Below, one piece after another: positions 50,455 through 58,337 of a stretch of 64,000 nt of DNA. A model generated the notes under the pieces. That model was not told the DNA's origin, did not search any database, and worked only from the letters and a program-made list of their open reading frames with translations. The position numbers were made by a program, and so were the translations under genes. How positions within the stretch are numbered: position 1 is the first letter of the stretch; each line of letters opens with the position of its first letter. Origin of the DNA: Mycolicibacterium holsaticum DSM 44478 = JCM 12374 (GTDB lineage: Bacteria; Actinomycetota; Actinomycetes; Mycobacteriales; Mycobacteriaceae); assembly GCF_019645835.1 (NCBI RefSeq), contig NZ_CP080998.1, forward strand, positions 5,270,001 through 5,334,000. Reading direction: 5' to 3'.

Positions 50455-52074
50455 ATGGCCATCACCGACCGGCTCTCTGACACGCTGGGCCTGATCACCA
50501 CGATGCGCAGGGCCCGGCTCATCGCCCCGTTGCGCCCCGACAAGTACCTGCGCATCGCCGCCGCCATGCAGCGCGAAAACATGAGCATCACTTCGGGTTT
50601 CGCCAGCGCCGCGCAACGCTGCCCGGACCGCCCGGGCCTGGTCGACGAAGTCGGCACCCTGACGTGGCGGGAAATCGACGAGCGCGCCGACGCCCTCGCC
50701 GCAGGGCTGCAGGCGGTCGCGAACCCGAAGGTCATCGGCATCATGGCGCGCAACCACCGCGGCTTCGTCGAGTCGTTGATCGCGGCGAACCGGATCAGCG
50801 CCGACGTGCTGCTGCTCAACACCTCGTTCGCCGGTCCCGCGCTGGCCGAGGTGGTGCAGCGCGAACAGGTCGACGCGATCATTTACGACGAGGAGTTCAC
50901 CGCCACCGTCGATCGGGCACTGACCGGCCGACCCGACACCACCCGCATCGTCGCGTGGTCCGACGGCCCGGTCGACGGCCTCACCGTCGACGGTCTCGTG
51001 AAAACCCACGCCGGGCGTCATCCCGACCGGCCGGGCACCAAGAGCAAGGTCATCCTGCTGACGTCCGGCACCACCGGAACACCCAAGGGCGCCAAGCATT
51101 CCGGTGGTGGGCCCGAGATCCTCAAGGCGATCCTCGACCGCACCCCGTGGCGCGCCGAGGAACCCGTCGTGATCGTGGCGCCGATGTTTCACGCGTGGGG
51201 TTTCTCGCAGCTGGCGTTCGCCGCGTCGATGGCGTGCACGATCGTCACCCGCCGCAAATTCGACCCCGAGGCGACGCTGGAACTGGTCGACCGCCACCGG
51301 GCGACGGGGCTGTGCGTGGTGCCGGTGATGTTCGACCGGATCATGGAACTGCCGGACGAGGTCAGGGCCCGCTACAGCGGCCGTTCGCTGCGGTTCGCCG
51401 CGGCGTCGGGTTCCCGGATGCGCCCCGACGTCGTCACCGCCTTCATGGACCAGTTCGGCGACGTCATCTACAACAACTACAACGCCACCGAGGCCGGCAT
51501 GATCGCCACCGCGACGCCGCAAGACCTGCGCGCCGCCCCCGACACGGCGGGCCGGCCCGCCGAAGGTACCGAGGTCCGGATCCTGGACAGCGAACTGCGT
51601 GAGGTCCCCACCGGCGAGGTCGGCGGGATCTACGTGCGCAACTCGACCCAGTTCGACGGCTACACCTCGGGTGCCACCAAGGATTTTCACGACGGGTTCA
51701 TGGCGTCGGGCGACGTCGGGTACCTCGACGACGCGGGCCGGCTGTTCGTGGTCGGCCGTGACGACGAGATGATCGTCTCGGGCGGCGAGAACGTCTACCC
51801 GATCGAGGTGGAGAAGACCCTGACTGCGCACCCCGAGGTGGCAGAAGCCGCGGTGCTCGGGGTGACCGACGAACAGTTCGGCCAGCGGCTGGCCGCGTTC
51901 GTGGTTTTGAAACCGGGCGCTTCGGCTACCCCGGACTCACTGAAGCAGCACGTCCGGGATAACCTGGCGAATTACAAAGTGCCCCGGGAGATTACGATCT
52001 TGCCTGAACTTCCCCGCAATAACACCGGAAAGATCGCGCGCCGCGACCTGCAAGGCCTCGCCGACCGTGGCTAG
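50455..52074 (+). CDS. fadD12: Fatty acyl-CoA synthetase FadD12
   Basis: The 539-aa ANL enzyme has the P-loop LLTSGTTGTPKGAKHSGG, the acyl pocket motif NNYNATEAGM, SGDVGYLDDAGRLFVVGRDD and the C-terminal NNTGKIARRDL, where Lys catalyses adenylation. It activates fatty acids to acyl-CoA. Its order acyltransferase-fadD12-lipO matches M. tuberculosis Rv1428c-Rv1426c, supporting the name. The start is ATG at 50455, 7 nt after the upstream stop; lipO overlaps its end by 8 nt. Confidence 0.86.
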   Translation: MAITDRLSDTLGLITTMRRARLIAPLRPDKYLRIAAAMQRENMSITSGFASAAQRCPDRPGLVDEVGTLTWREIDERADALAAGLQAVANPKVIGIMARNHRGFVESLIAANRISADVLLLNTSFAGPALAEVVQREQVDAIIYDEEFTATVDRALTGRPDTTRIVAWSDGPVDGLTVDGLVKTHAGRHPDRPGTKSKVILLTSGTTGTPKGAKHSGGGPEILKAILDRTPWRAEEPVVIVAPMFHAWGFSQLAFAASMACTIVTRRKFDPEATLELVDRHRATGLCVVPVMFDRIMELPDEVRARYSGRSLRFAAASGSRMRPDVVTAFMDQFGDVIYNNYNATEAGMIATATPQDLRAAPDTAGRPAEGTEVRILDSELREVPTGEVGGIYVRNSTQFDGYTSGATKDFHDGFMASGDVGYLDDAGRLFVVGRDDEMIVSGGENVYPIEVEKTLTAHPEVAEAAVLGVTDEQFGQRLAAFVVLKPGASATPDSLKQHVRDNLANYKVPREITILPELPRNNTGKIARRDLQGLADRG

Positions 52075-53338
52075 GCGCCGCTACCCGCTGCTGCGCGCGG
52101 TCGCCGAACTCGTCAACGCCGCCAACGGCGTGCGCCCACTGGGACGGGAGGGATACATCACCCTGCCGGTGTTCGCATTCGGGTGGCCGACCACCGAGAT
52201 GTCCCCGCTCTACTTTTTCGTGTCGGTGCTCGACGCGCTGCGCCGTGGCCTGCGGGGGGACTTCCGCGGCGCCAGGGGTCGGATCGCCTTGTTGCTCACC
52301 GCGATCGCGTGGGCGCTGCTGGGCCTCATCTCATATCGGAACCTCAACGCGCAGCCGTATTTCGAAGAGCCGCTACGCAAAGAGTTGGGCGACGACTACG
52401 AAGCGGTCGGCGCACGGTCGCAGCCGGCGACGCGCAGGCGGATGATCGGCGTATGGCCCAACGAATCGGTTCGGCGCCGGTACGTGCACAAGGCGAGCAC
52501 CGTGCAGTACGGCCCGCATCCGCGGGTCAACCGCGCCGACATCTGGCGGCGCGCCGACCTGCCGCGCGACGGGAAGGCGCCGGTGCTGCTGCAGGTGCCC
52601 GGTGGCGCGTGGGCGATCGGTATGCGCCGTCCGCAGGCCTACCCGCTGCTGAGCCATCTGGCCGAACGCGGCTGGGTCTGCGTGTCGATCGACTACCGCG
52701 TCAGCCCGCGCCACACCTGGCCGGACCACATCGTCGACGTCAAGCGCGCGCTGGCGTGGATCAAGGAGAACATCGCCGCCTACGGCGGTGACCCGGATTT
52801 CGTGGCGATCACCGGCGGATCGGCGGGCGGCCACCTGTCGTCGCTGGCCGCGCTGACGCCCAACGAGCCGCAGTGGCAACCGGGTTTCGAGGACGCCGAC
52901 ACCTCGGTGGTGGCGGCGGTGCCGATCTACGGCCGCTACGACTGGGTATCCGCGCGAGGGTCGGGCCGCAAGGAGTTCATCGCGTTCCTGCAGAAGTTCG
53001 TGGTCAAAAAGCGCATCGTCGAGCACAAGCAGACGTACGTCGACGCCTCGTCGATCATGCGGGTACGGCCCGACGCGCCACCGTTTTTCATCCTGCACGG
53101 CCAGGACGATTCGATCATTCCGGTGCAGGAGGGGCGTGAGTTCGCCGACGCTCTGCGTAAGGTGTCGACATCCACGGTCACCTACGCCGAGATCCCGCAC
53201 GCTCAGCACGCGTTCGATTTCTACTACGGTTCACCGCGGGGGCACTACACCGCGCAGGCGGTCGAGAAGTTCCTGTCCTGGGTGCACGTCAAACACGGCA
53301 AGGCCGACTCGGCAGTCACGCCAGCACGGAGTCGATGA
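52067..53338 (+). CDS. lipO: Alpha/beta-hydrolase esterase LipO
   Basis: The 423-aa protein has an N-terminal region with two hydrophobic stretches (about 40-55 and 75-90) that may anchor it. A hormone-sensitive-lipase-type esterase domain follows: VPGGAWAIG (oxyanion loop), TGGSAGGHLSS (Ser nucleophile), HGQDDSIIP (Asp) and PHAQHAFDFYYG (His). It should hydrolyse acyl esters. GTG at 52067 overlaps fadD12 by 8 nt, so translation is coupled. It is a clear paralog of lipC, 1.4 kb downstream on the opposite strand. Its end overlaps the convergent acyltransferase gene by 23 bp. Confidence 0.87.
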   Translation: MARRRYPLLRAVAELVNAANGVRPLGREGYITLPVFAFGWPTTEMSPLYFFVSVLDALRRGLRGDFRGARGRIALLLTAIAWALLGLISYRNLNAQPYFEEPLRKELGDDYEAVGARSQPATRRRMIGVWPNESVRRRYVHKASTVQYGPHPRVNRADIWRRADLPRDGKAPVLLQVPGGAWAIGMRRPQAYPLLSHLAERGWVCVSIDYRVSPRHTWPDHIVDVKRALAWIKENIAAYGGDPDFVAITGGSAGGHLSSLAALTPNEPQWQPGFEDADTSVVAAVPIYGRYDWVSARGSGRKEFIAFLQKFVVKKRIVEHKQTYVDASSIMRVRPDAPPFFILHGQDDSIIPVQEGREFADALRKVSTSTVTYAEIPHAQHAFDFYYGSPRGHYTAQAVEKFLSWVHVKHGKADSAVTPARSR

Positions 53339-54731
53339 CGGTCAGCTCCTCGGAAAGCCCTGCAGCGCGGCGGATCTCGATAAAGGCTTCGACCATCGCG
53401 TCGGTGAGTTCATGCGGGTCGGACAGCGTCGCGCCGTCGGAGAGCACCGAGATGTTGAGTTGGTCGACGTAGCTCCACACCGTGATGTTCAGACCGCTGC
53501 CGGTGGTCAACGGCCCGACGGAGTAGATCTCGGTCACCAGCGCGCCGCCGACCCGGCCGTGCTCACGCGGGCCCGGCACGTTTGAGATCGGGATGTTGAG
53601 CACCTTGTTCTGCCCGTCCTTTTCGGCCAGCCAGTGGAACAACCGCTCGGCGGGTGCCGGCGGCAGGTAGGCCGACCACCTGCTGACCAGTTCGGGGCCC
53701 AGCAGGTGATGGGTTTCTTTGGCGCTCACCGCGGCGTCGTGCACGGCCTGCACCCGTTCGAGCGGATCGGACAGTTGGATCGGCACGGTCATCATGACGC
53801 CGGTGAAGTAGTTGCCGGAGATGCGTTCCCTGGAGAAGTCGAAACTGACTGGGACGGAGGCTAACAGCGGGTGATCGGCGTGCCCGTCGTACTTGAGCGC
53901 CAGGTTGCGCAGGGCGCCGGACGCGATCGCCAGGACCATGTCGTTGATCGTGACGCCCAGTTGCTTGCCGGTCTGCTTGACGTCGGCCAGCGACAGCGTG
54001 GCGGTGGCGAACCGGCGCTGCGCGTCGACCCGGTGGTTCATGAACGACGGCGGCGGCGTGAACGGGCGCGTCAGCTCCGGCGACAGCTTGTAGGTGCTCT
54101 TACGGACCCGGCGCATTCCCTGCGCGGTGTAGCGCAGCACCGCAGGCAGCCGGCCGATCTGGCGCATGTGGTCGCCGAACGCGGTGCGCACCAGTTCGGC
54201 CCGGGTGGGTGCGGGGTCGGTCGCATACGAGTCGCGGTCCTGCGGTGGTCCTGTCTGCAGGTCCATCCCCCGCGCGAGCAGGTTGGCCGATGCCACACCG
54301 TCGGCCAGGGCGTGGTGGATCTTGCCCAGCACGGCGATCCGGCCGTTGGCCAGCCCCTCGATGAAGTACATCTCCCACAGGGGTCTGCTGCGATCCAGCG
54401 GTGTGCTGGCGATCCTGCCGATGGCCTCGTCGAGTTCGCGTCGGCCGCCGGGGCTGTTCACCCGGTAGGGCCGCACGTGGTATTCCAGGTCGACCTCGCA
54501 GTTCTCCCGCCACATCGGGTGGTGGAACTTGAACGGGATGTCGATGAGCTCGTAGCGGAAGGGGTCGAGCTTGTAGAGCCGGCCGTGGATGACCTTGCGG
54601 AAGTCCTCGATACCGAACGTGCGGCCCTTGAGCTCCGAAAGGTCGATCACCGCCAGCTTGAGGGTGTGCATGTGCACCGCCGGTGTTTCGCTGTACAGCA
54701 GTACCGCGTCCCAGCCACTCAGCCTCTTCAT
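53316..54731 (-). CDS. Wax ester synthase/diacylglycerol acyltransferase (Rv0221-like)
   Basis: The 471-aa WS/DGAT protein begins MKRLSGWDAVLLYSETPAVH and carries the catalytic HHALADG in GKIHHALADGVASANLL. PLDRSRPLWEMYFIEGL, the C-terminal NVPGPREHGRV motif and TVWSYVDQLNISVLSD are all standard for the mycobacterial triacylglycerol synthase family. It esterifies diacylglycerol or alcohols with acyl-CoA for storage lipid. The start is ATG at 54731, 30 nt after lipC stops, so lipC and this gene form an operon: an esterase and a synthase of neutral lipid made together. Confidence 0.9.
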   Translation of the reverse strand: MKRLSGWDAVLLYSETPAVHMHTLKLAVIDLSELKGRTFGIEDFRKVIHGRLYKLDPFRYELIDIPFKFHHPMWRENCEVDLEYHVRPYRVNSPGGRRELDEAIGRIASTPLDRSRPLWEMYFIEGLANGRIAVLGKIHHALADGVASANLLARGMDLQTGPPQDRDSYATDPAPTRAELVRTAFGDHMRQIGRLPAVLRYTAQGMRRVRKSTYKLSPELTRPFTPPPSFMNHRVDAQRRFATATLSLADVKQTGKQLGVTINDMVLAIASGALRNLALKYDGHADHPLLASVPVSFDFSRERISGNYFTGVMMTVPIQLSDPLERVQAVHDAAVSAKETHHLLGPELVSRWSAYLPPAPAERLFHWLAEKDGQNKVLNIPISNVPGPREHGRVGGALVTEIYSVGPLTTGSGLNITVWSYVDQLNISVLSDGATLSDPHELTDAMVEAFIEIRRAAGLSEELTVIDSVLA

Positions 54732-54761
54732 AAGCCACCCCCTCTCCGGAGCAGCATCATC

Positions 54762-55985
54762 CTAGATGACTTCTTTGGCACCGATCAGCGATCGATTTCG
54801 GTGAATATGGTTGAGGAACAGCGAGATTGCCGTGGCCGTCGAACGTGTTCGCGCGCCGTCGGTCATGTCGAACCCGTGCCCTGCCCCCGGCAGCTCCAGA
54901 TAACTCACCGGGGAGCGCGACACCGTGCGCAGCTGTTCGACGAACTCCTGTGCCTGCGCCACCGGTATCACCGTGTCACCGGTTCCGTGGATCACCATGA
55001 ACGGCGGCGCGTCGGGATGTACCCGCGCGATCGGGGATGCCTTCCGGAAGATCTCCGGATGCTTGGCGATCTTGCGTTTGACGACCACGCGCTCCAGGAA
55101 GTCGACGAACCGCGCCCGCTCGGCGGTCGACTTGTCCTCCCAGTCGTAGCGACCGTAGATGCCGATCACGGCATCCACCGACGTGTCCGAACCTTCGGGC
55201 AGTTCGTCCTGCATCTCGGCGTCGTTCTCGGTCAGACCGGCCAGCGCGGCCAGGTGCCCGCCGGCCGAGGTGCCCGCGATCGTCACGAAGTTGCGGTCGC
55301 CACCGAACTTGTCGACGTTGGCGCGCGCCCACGCAATCGCGGTCTTGACGTCGGTGATGTGCGCCGGCCAGCGATGGTGCGGCGCCACCCGGTAGTCGAT
55401 GGACAGGCACACCCAGCCCTTCTCGGCCAGATGTGACATCAGCGCATAGCCCTGCAGTATCCGGCTGCCGTGCACCCAGGCTCCGCCCGGCACGAAGATC
55501 AACACCGGCGCCGGTTGAGTCGGCAACTCCTTGGGCCGCCACACATCGAGCAACTGCGACGGCCGCGGGCCGTACCGCACCGAGGTGCGGTAGACGCTGC
55601 GGCGATGCTCGAGCAGGTTCCACAGCGGCGGCATACGCTGCGGCGCCGGCCAGTCGATGTCGAGGTCGTTGGGGTTGACGACGTCACGCAGCGCGGCGGC
55701 GGAGACGGCGTTCGTGCTTTCCCGTTCCGACCGTTTCAGCTCGGCATTCCCGGAGCCGAGCAAGGACTTGGCCGTCGCGCCGAAAAAATCCGGGAGATGA
55801 CGTGAGCCCCACACCCCCATCGCGGTGGCAGCGCCAAGCGGCTCAAGGTGTTTCCCGATCACGGGCAGCGACGCCGACGCCACGCTCATCGCCAACAGAT
55901 AATCCGACGGTCCGGCGTTCAGAAACCACCTGGCACGTGTCCACATCGTCGCTCCGGGATACCGGGTCTCCGGCCGTACCGCCAT
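54762..55985 (-). CDS. lipC: Esterase/lipase LipC
   Basis: The 407-aa protein shares its fold and motifs with LipO: VPGGAWVHGSRILQGYALMS, GTSAGGHLAAL (Ser), HGTGDTVIPVA (Asp) and GAGHGFDMTDG (His). It matches Rv0220 in order and sequence; LipC is described as a cell-surface esterase acting on short acyl chains. The first 60 residues include a moderately hydrophobic stretch (YLLAMSVASASLPVIG) but no clear cleavable signal. The start is ATG at 55985. It is divergent from the double-length acyl-CoA dehydrogenase across 176 bp that contain a CRP-like site. Confidence 0.9.
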   Translation of the reverse strand: MAVRPETRYPGATMWTRARWFLNAGPSDYLLAMSVASASLPVIGKHLEPLGAATAMGVWGSRHLPDFFGATAKSLLGSGNAELKRSERESTNAVSAAALRDVVNPNDLDIDWPAPQRMPPLWNLLEHRRSVYRTSVRYGPRPSQLLDVWRPKELPTQPAPVLIFVPGGAWVHGSRILQGYALMSHLAEKGWVCLSIDYRVAPHHRWPAHITDVKTAIAWARANVDKFGGDRNFVTIAGTSAGGHLAALAGLTENDAEMQDELPEGSDTSVDAVIGIYGRYDWEDKSTAERARFVDFLERVVVKRKIAKHPEIFRKASPIARVHPDAPPFMVIHGTGDTVIPVAQAQEFVEQLRTVSRSPVSYLELPGAGHGFDMTDGARTRSTATAISLFLNHIHRNRSLIGAKEVI

Positions 55986-56065
55986 TGCGGAACTGTACCC
56001 CGCAGCCCGTTTCGTAAACGGTCACATCGCGAAGATGTGCGGCGCCCGGCTCGGTCACGATCGGG

Positions 56066-56081
56066 TGTGATCCGCATCACG
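56066..56081. promoter_or_regulatory. CRP-like binding site between lipC and the acyl-CoA dehydrogenase
   Basis: TGTGATCCGCATCACG matches TGTGA-N6-TCACA at 9 of 10 fixed positions, and its core GTGAT-N4-ATCAC is a perfect palindrome. It lies 96 bp before the dehydrogenase start and 81 bp before lipC. Mycobacterial Crp (Rv3676 type) binds similar sites. The functional link is inferred. Confidence 0.45.
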
Positions 56082-56161
56082 CACACGTTGAGCTGTGCAA
56101 AGGGGTTAGCGTTACTCACCGAGCGTCAACTGTTAAGCCGAAACCATCGAGGACTTCTACC

Positions 56162-58330
56162 GTGAGTAAGTCAGCCCTTGCCATCACCGAGGAACACACC
56201 GCCCTGGCCGACTCGGCGTTTGGCCAGCTCAGCAGGCTGAACAGCCGATCCGCCGCGCGCGCCACGCTGGAGGACGGCGCGTCGCACCCGCCGGACGTCT
56301 GGTCGGCGGTGACCGGCAACGGTTGGACCGGGTTGGCGATCGCCGAGGAACACGGCGGCTCCGGGTTCGGTCTGGCCGAGTTGGCCGTGGTGCTGGAGGC
56401 CCAGGGCCACGAACTGTGCCCGGGCCCGTTTCTGCCGAGCGTGGCTGCAGCGGTGGTGATCGACCGCTGCGCACCGGATTCCGTTCGTGCTCAACTGCTT
56501 CCGGGTCTCGCCGACGGATCGGCTGTCGGTGCGCTGGCGGCATCGGGGAACGTGGCGGTCGGCGCGGACCTGGCGCTCACCGGTGAGTGCCGCGCGGTGC
56601 TGGGTGCTCCCGACGCCGACGTGCTCGTCATCGTCGCAGGTGAGGACGTCGTCGTGGTCGACGCGAGCGCAGACGGGGTGAGCGTCACGGCGCTGGAGTC
56701 CCTGGACACCACCCGCAGTGTCGGCGTCGTCGCCCTGCGCGGTGTCACCGTACCCGAGGACCGGGTACTGCGCGGCGCGGCCCGCAAGGCGCGCACCGTG
56801 TTTCGCACCCTGGCGTCGGCCGAAGCGGTCGGCGTCAGTTGGGCAAGCCTGGAAATGGCCGTCGAATACGCCAAGGTCCGCGAACAGTTCGGTCGCACCA
56901 TCGGCACCTTTCAGGCCGTCAAACACCACGCCGCCAACATGCTGGTGAACGCCGAGGTCACCACCGCAGCCACCTGGGATGCGGCCCGCGCCGAGAACCT
57001 CGACGGCGCCTGGTTCGCCGCTGCGGTAGCCGCCTCACACGCCATCCGCACCCAGATATTCAACGCGCAGAACAATATTCAGCTGCACGGCGGCATCGGC
57101 TTCACGTGGGAGCACGACGCGCATCTGTACCTGCGTCGGGCCCGCACCCTCGCCGCGCTGATGGCCGAGGCTGGCGATCCGCTGCTGGAGATCGTGGACG
57201 CCCAGCGCAGTGGCCAGGCGCAGGGTGCCTCGTTCACCCTGCCCGCCGAGGCGGAGAAGTACCGCGAACAGGCCCGCGAGGCGGTCAAGACGTTGCAGTC
57301 GTTACCCGCCGAGCAGCAGCGCGACTACCTCGTCGACTCGGGATACCTTGTGCCGCACTGGCCCACGCCGTGGGGTCGCGGTGCCGATGTGCTCGAGCAG
57401 TTGGTGATCGAAGAGGAGTTCGGCGGCATCGAACGCCCCGACATGGGAATCACCGGCTGGGTGACGTTGACCATCGCCCAGGCCGGCACCGACGACCAGC
57501 GTGAACGCTGGGTGGAGCCGGTGCTGCGTGGCCAGGTGATGTGGTGTCAGCTGTTCTCCGAACCGAATGCGGGCTCCGACGCCGCCGCGGTGCGGACGTC
57601 GGCCAAGAAGGTCGACGGCGGTTGGCGCGTCACCGGGCAGAAGGTTTGGACCAGCCTGGCGCATCTGTGCCAGTGGGGGCTGGCCACCGTGCGCACCGAT
57701 CCCGACGCACCCAAGCACGCCGGGGTGACGATGATGGCGATCGACATGAACGCGCCGGGCGTGACGGTCAATCCGCTGAAGGGTCTCACCGGTCACTCGC
57801 ACTTCAACGAGGTCTTCTTCGACGACGTCTTCGTACCGGACGCCGACGTGGTGGGCGACATCAACAAGGGCTGGCTGGTAGCGCGCGCAACCCTGGGCAA
57901 CGAACGCATCTCGATCGGCGGAGGCTCCGGCGGCACAACCGGTTTCACCGTCGAGGATCTCGTCAAGCTGCTCGACGACGCGCCTGCCGAGACCGCGGCG
58001 CACTACGTGCGCAATGCCGGAGAGGTCATCGCCGAGATCCACACGCTGCGGCTGCTGAACCTGCGTCGGGTCACCCGCGCGATCGCAGGCTCCGAACCCG
58101 GGCCCGAGGGCAACGTCACCAAACTGCTGGTCGCCGAGTCCGGCCAGCGGATGACCGAGTTGGCGATGGAACTGGCGGGCCCCGCGCCGGTCGTCGGGCA
58201 GGCGCCGGTACTGACGCTGGCCTACCTGGGCAACCGGGCGATGACGATCGCGGGCGGCACCTCCGAGATCACCCGCAACACGATTGCCGAACGCATCCTG
58301 GGTCTGCCGCGTGATCCCCTGCTGAAATAG
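56162..58330 (+). CDS. Double-length acyl-CoA dehydrogenase (FadE22/FadE6-like)
   Basis: The 722-aa protein contains two acyl-CoA dehydrogenase units in one chain. The first (about 1-345) ends NIQLHGGIGFTWEHDAHLYL and the second (about 365-722) has SEPNAGSDAAAV, QKVWTSLAHLCQWG and the C-terminal GGTSEITRNTIAERILGLPR. This is the fused form of the two-subunit FadE enzymes used on sterol side chains and branched acids in mycobacteria, with probably one competent FAD/active site per pair. The start is GTG at 56162 behind GAGGA. The stop is 7 nt from the convergent LuxR gene. The substrate is unknown. Confidence 0.85.
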   Translation: MSKSALAITEEHTALADSAFGQLSRLNSRSAARATLEDGASHPPDVWSAVTGNGWTGLAIAEEHGGSGFGLAELAVVLEAQGHELCPGPFLPSVAAAVVIDRCAPDSVRAQLLPGLADGSAVGALAASGNVAVGADLALTGECRAVLGAPDADVLVIVAGEDVVVVDASADGVSVTALESLDTTRSVGVVALRGVTVPEDRVLRGAARKARTVFRTLASAEAVGVSWASLEMAVEYAKVREQFGRTIGTFQAVKHHAANMLVNAEVTTAATWDAARAENLDGAWFAAAVAASHAIRTQIFNAQNNIQLHGGIGFTWEHDAHLYLRRARTLAALMAEAGDPLLEIVDAQRSGQAQGASFTLPAEAEKYREQAREAVKTLQSLPAEQQRDYLVDSGYLVPHWPTPWGRGADVLEQLVIEEEFGGIERPDMGITGWVTLTIAQAGTDDQRERWVEPVLRGQVMWCQLFSEPNAGSDAAAVRTSAKKVDGGWRVTGQKVWTSLAHLCQWGLATVRTDPDAPKHAGVTMMAIDMNAPGVTVNPLKGLTGHSHFNEVFFDDVFVPDADVVGDINKGWLVARATLGNERISIGGGSGGTTGFTVEDLVKLLDDAPAETAAHYVRNAGEVIAEIHTLRLLNLRRVTRAIAGSEPGPEGNVTKLLVAESGQRMTELAMELAGPAPVVGQAPVLTLAYLGNRAMTIAGGTSEITRNTIAERILGLPRDPLLK

Positions 58331-58337
58331 CCGCCGA

